Below are positions 58,916 through 64,000 of a stretch of DNA of 64,000 nt, one piece after another (within the stretch, counting starts at the first letter, position 1; the number at the start of each line of letters is the position of its first letter). Under the pieces are notes generated by a model, which saw only the letters and a program-made list of their open reading frames with translations, made no database searches and was not told the origin of the DNA. The position numbers and the translations under genes were made by a program. This DNA comes from Halorubrum rutilum (lineage in GTDB: Archaea; Halobacteriota; Halobacteria; Halobacteriales; Haloferacaceae). The DNA lies in NCBI RefSeq assembly GCF_024494565.1, contig NZ_JANHDN010000001.1:558001-622000 (forward strand), given 5' to 3'.

Positions 58916-59046
58916 TCACATCCCTCTGCGAATGTCTTTCGTATCGATCCCTCGCGACAACAACCCGACATTCTCGTTCGGCGATCGCTCTCCGGTTCCG
59001 GTCAGATGGACGAGCGGAGCGTCTACGGCGGTCGCGCTCGCATGGG
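58916..59046 (-). pseudogene. Degenerate duplicate of the 3' end of the neighbouring lipoprotein gene
   Basis: It reads [20 protein letters not shown] and then diverges to a TGA at 58918-58916. The first part repeats the YASATAVDAPLVHLAGDG segment of the gene at 59082-61037, with near-identical DNA over about 36 bp (59005-59040 and 59218-59255). It has no start codon. Confidence 0.6.
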
Positions 59047-59081
59047 CTCGATTCTCGTCGTCGTCGGAGATTCCTCGCGTG

Positions 59082-61037
59082 CTATGCGCGAATGAGGCTC
59101 AGTTTCTCGGAACCCATACCCAAGATATCGACTTCCTCGCCCGAGTTTATCACTCCCGTCTCGATCCTGCCCGTTGATGCGAGTTTCTCTTCCACCGATA
59201 GCGCTCCGTCTCCGGCCAGATGGACGAGCGGGGCGTCTACGGCGGTTGCGCTCGCGTAGGTCGGCCCCTCGTCGCCGTCATCGTCTCCCTGTCTGCCGAG
59301 TATCTTGACGTTCACGGCGTTGAGTCCCTTCCGCCCCTTATCGGTCTGTGTCAACGCGTGCGACGCCATCGCCTCGATCAGTTCCGCCTTGTTCATCTCG
59401 GTTCCCTGTACCCGAGCGCTACCGATCGCTGACCCGTATCGGCTCCGGTCGCGAGAAAATCCCTCGACGATGCGGTCGTCGAAGTCGTCGCTCGCGATGT
59501 CGTCGGGGGTTACGCTCGCGATCTCGGTCGGCCCCTCGTCGAACAGGAGGGTCACCGAATCCTCGTACAGCGCGCCCTCGTCGAGGATCCACCCGCCGGC
59601 GAAGACGAGCTGATCGTCGCGGACGATCCGCCGGACGTAGAACAGCCCGGGCAGCGGACACGGGCAGTCTGCCGGCGTCACGGCCACGGGACAGACGAGC
59701 GTCGGGCTCACCGACACGTCGCCGTCTCCCGGCATCACCATATCCCTGTCCTCGCCCAGGATGATCTCGCCCCACGAGTCGAGCGTCTCGGGCTCGCGGA
59801 GGGTGCCGTCGGACGCGACGAAGACGCACTTCCCGTCGGCGTCGGCCGACGCCGGCGCGCCGCTCACGACGGCGCCGCCCTCGGTGCTGTAGCCGACGAT
59901 ACCCCGGTTCTCGGTGCGGTACGTGTCGAGTTCGGCCGAGAGAATCGTCTGACAGGCGAGGTCCCGGTGGAGCGACACGGGACCGTCGATCTGGATACAG
60001 CCGTCGTCGTCGTATTCGATCCCGAACTGCGGACGGTATTTATTGTGGAACGGCGTGTGTCGTCCGCCCTCCTCGTGCGACGCGGCGAAGTAGCTGAGCA
60101 CGCGTCCCGGCGTGAGTTCCCCGGCGAGCGAGCCGAGGTCGCCCGGCAGACTGGCGTCGGGCAGGCAGACGGCGAAGCGCTCGCCGACGGTCGGCGTGCC
60201 TCGCAGGTACTCGATACTGTCGATGACCCGCGGTCGCCCGGGGCGCCGTTCGACGAGGACGTCGTCGAGCCGCTCGATGTCTCCGAGGACGATCTCCTCG
60301 ACGCCCGCGAGTTCTCGCACCGCCACGGCCCAGTTCTCGTCGTCGACGGCTCGACGTGCGATCCGAACGCCCTGCGCCCGAATGTCCGAGTTCTCACGGA
60401 CGGTCTCACAGACGCCGGTCCCGCACTTGTCGAGTTTCGGTCTGAGGGCAGTCTCGGTGTCGTCGATGAACGCATCGAGGGCGCGTTTCGCTTCGTCCGG
60501 GGCGCGTCGCTCCACGGCGTCCCGTGCGGTCACGACGTGGCCCAGCAGCCCGAGTTCGACCTCCAGAATGCCGTCCGCGTCATCGTCGTCGTCGACGATG
60601 TCGTCGTCGGGACCGACCACCGACGAGTATTTGTTCGAACGCGAGGAGTTGTAGTCCTGAGCTTTCGTCGTCCCGCTGACCGAAAATCCTTCGAGTTCGA
60701 TTTCCCGGGAGTCGGCCCGAGCTGTCGCCGGCACATACGCGATATCGATCGGGCCGGTGCGGAGGACCTGCGTCTGGCCGCTGCTTCCGTCGTCGGTGGT
60801 GCTACCCGCTCGCTCGTCTACCGGCGGCCGTCCGGCGTAAAACGCCGCCGGCGTGGAGACCGTCGTCCCGAGCACCTGCTCGCCGGCGCGGTCCACCAGC
60901 CCGTCGAGGTCGGAACATCCCGCGAGCCCGCCGAGCGCGACTACCCCGCCGGCGGCGAGAACCGCCCGTCTCGTCGGTCCGAGCCCGTCGGTACGGCCTC
61001 CGGTTCGGCGTCTCGCGTCGGTGGGTTTTGTACTCAT
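59082..61037 (-). CDS. Large Tat-exported lipoprotein of unknown function
   Basis: 651 residues. The N-terminus has GPTRRAVLAAGGVVALGG (Tat motif and hydrophobic core) and a lipobox LAGCSD. The body contains an acidic stretch GPDDDIVDDDDDADG, four Cys in the middle (KCGTGVC; CPCPL) and YVRRIVRDDQLVFAGGW. The C-terminus shows a beta-rich domain. No catalytic motif is recognised. Its 3' end is partly duplicated downstream. It has its own promoter (AT-rich 61038-61090). Confidence 0.7.
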   Translation of the reverse strand: MSTKPTDARRRTGGRTDGLGPTRRAVLAAGGVVALGGLAGCSDLDGLVDRAGEQVLGTTVSTPAAFYAGRPPVDERAGSTTDDGSSGQTQVLRTGPIDIAYVPATARADSREIELEGFSVSGTTKAQDYNSSRSNKYSSVVGPDDDIVDDDDDADGILEVELGLLGHVVTARDAVERRAPDEAKRALDAFIDDTETALRPKLDKCGTGVCETVRENSDIRAQGVRIARRAVDDENWAVAVRELAGVEEIVLGDIERLDDVLVERRPGRPRVIDSIEYLRGTPTVGERFAVCLPDASLPGDLGSLAGELTPGRVLSYFAASHEEGGRHTPFHNKYRPQFGIEYDDDGCIQIDGPVSLHRDLACQTILSAELDTYRTENRGIVGYSTEGGAVVSGAPASADADGKCVFVASDGTLREPETLDSWGEIILGEDRDMVMPGDGDVSVSPTLVCPVAVTPADCPCPLPGLFYVRRIVRDDQLVFAGGWILDEGALYEDSVTLLFDEGPTEIASVTPDDIASDDFDDRIVEGFSRDRSRYGSAIGSARVQGTEMNKAELIEAMASHALTQTDKGRKGLNAVNVKILGRQGDDDGDEGPTYASATAVDAPLVHLAGDGALSVEEKLASTGRIETGVINSGEEVDILGMGSEKLSLIRA

Positions 61038-61057
61038 ACGATATTCATAATGTTTTA

Positions 61058-61070
61058 TAAGTATATAAGA
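61058..61070 (-). promoter_or_regulatory. TATA box of the large lipoprotein gene
   Basis: Minus-strand TTATATACTTATA lies about 21-33 nt before the ATG at 61037, within a 50-bp AT-rich patch (61038-61090). Confidence 0.5.
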
Positions 61071-61197
61071 TAGAGTATATTATCGCGCTAACTCGCACGC
61101 GGTTCGTCCGGTACCCGGATCCGCCGTCGGTACCGGGTTCACAGCGACCGAGCCATCGGACGAAAACGTTTCCCCCTCCCCCCGCGACCCGTGATGT

Positions 61198-62088
61198 ATG
61201 CGCATCGCCGTCCCCAACAAGGGCCGCCTGCACGACCCGACGCTCTCGCTGTTGGAGCGCGCGGGGCTCCACGTCGAGGAGACCGCCGACCGCCAGCTGT
61301 ACGCCGACACCGTCGACCCCGACGTGACGGTGCTGTTCGCGCGGGCGGCCGACATCCCCGAGTACGTCCGGGACGGCGCGGCCGACCTCGGGATCACGGG
61401 CCTCGATCAGGCCGCGGAGTCCGGCGGCGTCGCCGACGCCGCGAGCGCGGCGAGCGAGGGGGACCTCGTCGACCTGCTCGACCTGGGGTACGGCTCCTGT
61501 CGGCTCGTCCTCGCGGCGCCGGAGGACGGCGCGGTCGGGACCGTCGGAGACCTGGCCGGGGGGACGGTCGCCACCGAGTTCCCGAACGTCACGCGCGACT
61601 ACCTCGACCGGGTCGGGGTCGACGCCGACGTGGTCACCGTCACGGGCGCGACCGAGCTGACCCCCCACGTCGACATGGCCGACGCCATCGTCGACATCAC
61701 CTCGACGGGGACGACGCTGAAGGTGAACCGCCTCGCCGTGATCGACGAGGTGCTCGCCTCCTCCGTGCGGCTGTTCGCGCGCCCCGATGTCGTCGACGAC
61801 GCGAAGGTCGAACAGGTGCTGACCGCCTTCGAGTCCGTGCTCGCGGCCGACGGCCGACGCTACCTGATGATGAACGCCCCCAAAGAACGGCTCGACGACG
61901 TGAAAGACGTGATCCCCGGGCTCGGCGGCCCGACGGTGATGGACGTGGAGGCCGACGAGAACGGGAACGGGACGGTGGCGGTCCACGCCGTCGTCGAGGA
62001 GCGCGACGTGTTCGCGACCATCTCGGAGCTGAAGGCCGTCGGGGCGAGCGGGATCCTCGTCACCGAGATCGAGCGGTTGGTCGAGTAG
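61198..62088 (+). CDS. hisG: ATP phosphoribosyltransferase, long form
   Basis: 296 residues. [23 protein letters not shown] is the canonical start (a second ATG four bases upstream is out of frame); [12 protein letters not shown] lies in the first domain, [18 protein letters not shown] in the PRPP-binding region, and the C-terminal 80 residues are the ACT-like regulatory domain that gives feedback inhibition by histidine in the long form (known). It catalyses the first step of histidine biosynthesis. It is not next to other his genes. Confidence 0.95.
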   Translation: MRIAVPNKGRLHDPTLSLLERAGLHVEETADRQLYADTVDPDVTVLFARAADIPEYVRDGAADLGITGLDQAAESGGVADAASAASEGDLVDLLDLGYGSCRLVLAAPEDGAVGTVGDLAGGTVATEFPNVTRDYLDRVGVDADVVTVTGATELTPHVDMADAIVDITSTGTTLKVNRLAVIDEVLASSVRLFARPDVVDDAKVEQVLTAFESVLAADGRRYLMMNAPKERLDDVKDVIPGLGGPTVMDVEADENGNGTVAVHAVVEERDVFATISELKAVGASGILVTEIERLVE

Positions 62089-62104
62089 CCGGTATTCCGT
62101 CTCC

Positions 62105-62377
62105 TCAGTCGTCCTCGGCGTCGATCAGCGCCTCCTTCTCCGCGCGTGTGAGCGACTTGATCTCGTGTTCCCGCGACATCGCCGCGGACTTCGAGTCGAA
62201 CGACTCGGCGTGCCGGAGCGTCACGGGAGTCCGCCCCCTGGTGTACTTCGCGCCCTCGCCGGCGTCGTGCTCGGCGACGCGGCGCTCCACGTCGGTGGTG
62301 TAGCCGGTGTAGAGCGTCCCGTCGGCGCACTCGATCACGTAGACGTGGTGCGGCGCGTCCGAACTCGGCGTCGACAC
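62105..62377 (-). CDS. GIY-YIG nuclease-family protein
   Basis: 90 residues. [45 protein letters not shown] shows the GIY-YIG core: the YVI and YTG strands, the catalytic Arg in ERRVAEH and the downstream Glu (SREHEIKSL). It belongs to the UPF0213/YhbQ-like small group found in almost all haloarchaea. Function in DNA repair is presumed but not established. Confidence 0.88.
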   Translation of the reverse strand: MSTPSSDAPHHVYVIECADGTLYTGYTTDVERRVAEHDAGEGAKYTRGRTPVTLRHAESFDSKSAAMSREHEIKSLTRAEKEALIDAEDD

Positions 62378-62494
62378 GGCGCCCGGTCGGCGCGGGCGCG
62401 ACGAATAGCTGACGGTCTCGGCGCGGTCGGGAGCGCCGGACGGGTCGGGGGCGCGGACCCGGTCCGTCGCGCCGGTGCGACGGGATCGGCCGAG

Positions 62495-62647
62495 TCAGTC
62501 TCCGGTGCGGGCGCGCTCCCGGGAGACCTCGGCGATCCCGGCGTTCGCGGAACAGTCCGGACAGGCGTTCAGGTCGCCGTACTCGTCCGTGAAGACGCGT
62601 GCGAAACGGTCCGAGACGTGCGACCCGCAGTGGTCACAGCGTGGCAT
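62495..62647 (-). CDS. Small zinc-ribbon protein (DUF7563-like)
   Basis: 50 residues from ATG 62647. MPRCDHCGSHVSDRFARVF followed by DLNACPDCSANAG forms two CxxC knuckles, a typical zinc ribbon. It is common as a stand-alone gene in haloarchaea; function unknown. No close partner gene on the same strand. Confidence 0.75.
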   Translation of the reverse strand: MPRCDHCGSHVSDRFARVFTDEYGDLNACPDCSANAGIAEVSRERARTGD

Positions 62648-62784
62648 TCGGTACCGGTGTTCACCGGCGAAAACGCGTAGGGGTTCGACGAACAAATACC
62701 CTTTCTCACCCCCGCCAGATTCCGGAAAACCACGTATAAAGGCCCACCGAGAGACGGGTGCCGACGCGGGTCCGAGGCCGGCGG

Positions 62785-63570
62785 TCAGTCGCGCCGCGCC
62801 GCGTCGACCGCGCGGGCGATCAGCCCCGCCTGCGCGCCGGCGACGAAGCCCGCGTCGACGTTCACCGTCGTGAGCACCGAACAGGACTGGAGCGCCCCGT
62901 GGAGCGCGGCGACGCCCTCGCCGCCGACGCCGTATCCCGTCGACACCGGAAGCGCGATCACCGGCGCCGCGACGAGCCCGGCGACGACGGTCGGGAGCGC
63001 CCCCTCGCGGCCCGCCGCGACCACGACGACGTCGGCCTCGCGGACCCGGTCGCGCTGGTCCAAGATCCGGTCGAGGTTCGCGACGCCCACGTCGTCGACG
63101 CGGTCGACGGTCGCCCCGGTCTCGCGGGCGACGACCGCCGCCTCGCCCGCGACCGCCGCGTCGGCGGTGCCCGCCGCGACGACCGCGACCGTCGCGTCGA
63201 GGGCGGGCGGGTCGAAGTCGGCGGCGCGGACGACGACGGTCCCGGCCCGCTCGTCGCGGTCGACCGTCGGATCGGGGTCGCCCGCGGTCCCGAGATCGAG
63301 GTCCGCCGTCGCCGTCCGGACCGCGTCCGCGTCCGCGGCGTCGGCCCGGGTCACGAGCGCGCGGCCGGTCGTCTCGACCGCGGTCGTCGCCAGGGCCGCG
63401 ACCTCGGCCGGCGTCTTCCCCTCCGCGAGGACCGCCTCGGGGATCCCGCGCCGGTGCTCGCGGGCGGCGTCGAACCGACCGGCCGCCGTCGTGGCGTAGC
63501 CCGCGAGCCGCGATTCGGCCTCCGCGACCCCGATCTCGCCGGCGTGGAGCGCCTCCAGCGTGTCGCGCAT
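62785..63570 (-). CDS. larB: Nickel pincer cofactor biosynthesis protein LarB
   Basis: 261 residues. The C-terminal half is a PurE-like (AIR carboxylase) fold with VVAAGTADAAVAGEA, DRVREADVVVVAAGREGALP and the tail ALPVSTGYGVGGEGVAALHGALQSCS, typical of LarB. LarB carboxylates and hydrolyses nicotinic acid adenine dinucleotide in making the nickel-pincer nucleotide of LarA-type enzymes (known). LarC and LarE are not in the window; a LarA-like protein is at 1917. Confidence 0.93.
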   Translation of the reverse strand: MRDTLEALHAGEIGVAEAESRLAGYATTAAGRFDAAREHRRGIPEAVLAEGKTPAEVAALATTAVETTGRALVTRADAADADAVRTATADLDLGTAGDPDPTVDRDERAGTVVVRAADFDPPALDATVAVVAAGTADAAVAGEAAVVARETGATVDRVDDVGVANLDRILDQRDRVREADVVVVAAGREGALPTVVAGLVAAPVIALPVSTGYGVGGEGVAALHGALQSCSVLTTVNVDAGFVAGAQAGLIARAVDAARRD

Positions 63571-63804
63571 GACCGTCCGTCGGAGCCGGAAGCGGTCGAA
63601 CCTATCGGTCCGGGCCGCGCGGGGAGAGCCCGTTCGGGGGTCGACCCGCGAGCTCGCGGGCCCGGCTCCGACCCCCCGATCCCCGGCGTTCTCACAAAGT
63701 TTATAAGGGATCGTTTCAGGAACCCCTCGCGAACGGCCCGCAGGAAGCCCCTCGCGGGCGAATTCAGGAACTCTTATTAACTGTCGACGGATATCACCGT
63801 CTGC

Positions 63805-63972
63805 ATGGCAGACCTTATTGTCAAAGCGGCCGTCAAGGAAGCCCTGGACGACAAGAACGTCGCTTCGGACTTCTACGACGCGCTGGACGACGAAGTGGAC
63901 GAGCTGCTCGAAGACGCCGCGCGCCGCGCCGAGGCCAACGACCGGAAGACGGTCCAGCCGCGCGACCTCTAA
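63805..63972 (+). CDS. DUF1931-like small histone-fold protein
   Basis: 55 residues: MADLIVKAAVKEALDDKNVA, FYDALDDEVDELLEDAARRA, NDRKTVQPRDL. The helix-loop-helix shape and the ending KTVQPRDL resemble histone-fold proteins (the KxVxxxD region). It is very acidic, unlike DNA-wrapping histones. A TATA-like TTATTAA at 63774-63780 lies about 28 nt upstream of the ATG, suggesting strong leaderless expression. Confidence 0.75.
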   Translation: MADLIVKAAVKEALDDKNVASDFYDALDDEVDELLEDAARRAEANDRKTVQPRDL

Positions 63973-64000
63973 GGCGGACGCGACTCCCGACCCCGATTTT

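Overview
The window is chromosomal DNA from a halophilic archaeon of the Haloferacales type, most like Halorubrum. The signs are very high GC with strong GC3 bias, acidic proteins, Tat-type lipoprotein signals (RR motif plus lipobox), TATA boxes about 25 nt upstream of start codons (leaderless transcripts), a type II tRNA-Leu, and typical haloarchaeal families (TAXI-TRAP transporter, 7TM histidine kinase, split GMP synthase, NAD-dependent LigA). All identifications come from reading the sequence; no database search was possible.

Layout. (1) 1-13.8 kb is a catabolic district: two enolase-superfamily sugar-acid dehydratase-like genes, a LarA-like (DUF2088) protein, an atypical SDR, a cupin and an FAH-family hydrolase. 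This set fits an oxidative, non-phosphorylating sugar-acid route with a diketo-acid hydrolase step. It is followed by UspA, a TAXI-TRAP importer, a CoA-transferase, an L-2-hydroxyglutarate oxidase-like flavoprotein and an acetamidase/formamidase. (2) 13.9-18.9 kb holds the nucleotide operon pyrG-guaAb-small Rossmann-like gene, a PQQ-propeller lipoprotein and a small membrane protein. (3) 18.9-19.65 kb holds a 57-nt-period repeat array, a hairpin element and tRNA-Leu(CAA). (4) 19.6-35.86 kb is an integrative element of about 16.2 kb inserted into the 5' half of tRNA-Leu. It is bounded by 45-bp direct repeats with one mismatch, and its tyrosine integrase sits at the right end. It carries a PD-(D/E)xK-like protein, a CcbP-like protein, a type IIG restriction-modification enzyme, a DUF91-like nuclease with a tiny membrane protein and a divergent PadR-like regulator, nine overlapping small genes (many with Cys/His clusters), an XPD/DinG-like helicase with a four-cysteine cluster, an RHH protein and a RarA-C-like protein. 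(5) 35.9-64 kb returns to core genome: transporters, a site-2 protease, a DUF1508-repeat protein split by an in-frame stop, an amidohydrolase, a second copy of the repeat array and hairpin beside a long G tract, ligA, an ABC exporter, metY, a histidine kinase, a transducer, an SPFH protein, uvrB, a large Tat lipoprotein, hisG, larB and a short DUF1931 protein.

The most interesting signals are: the 57-nt repeat arrays, in which a TATA-like box lies 22-27 nt before a GTG at several units and in three units overlaps the stop codon of the preceding micro-ORF, ending in a hairpin whose stem differs between the two copies but stays paired; the chimeric tRNA-Leu and the evenly spaced repeats beside it; a 35-bp palindrome between the nuclease gene and its putative regulator; and a pair of inverted repeats with matching spacing about 9 kb apart in the island.
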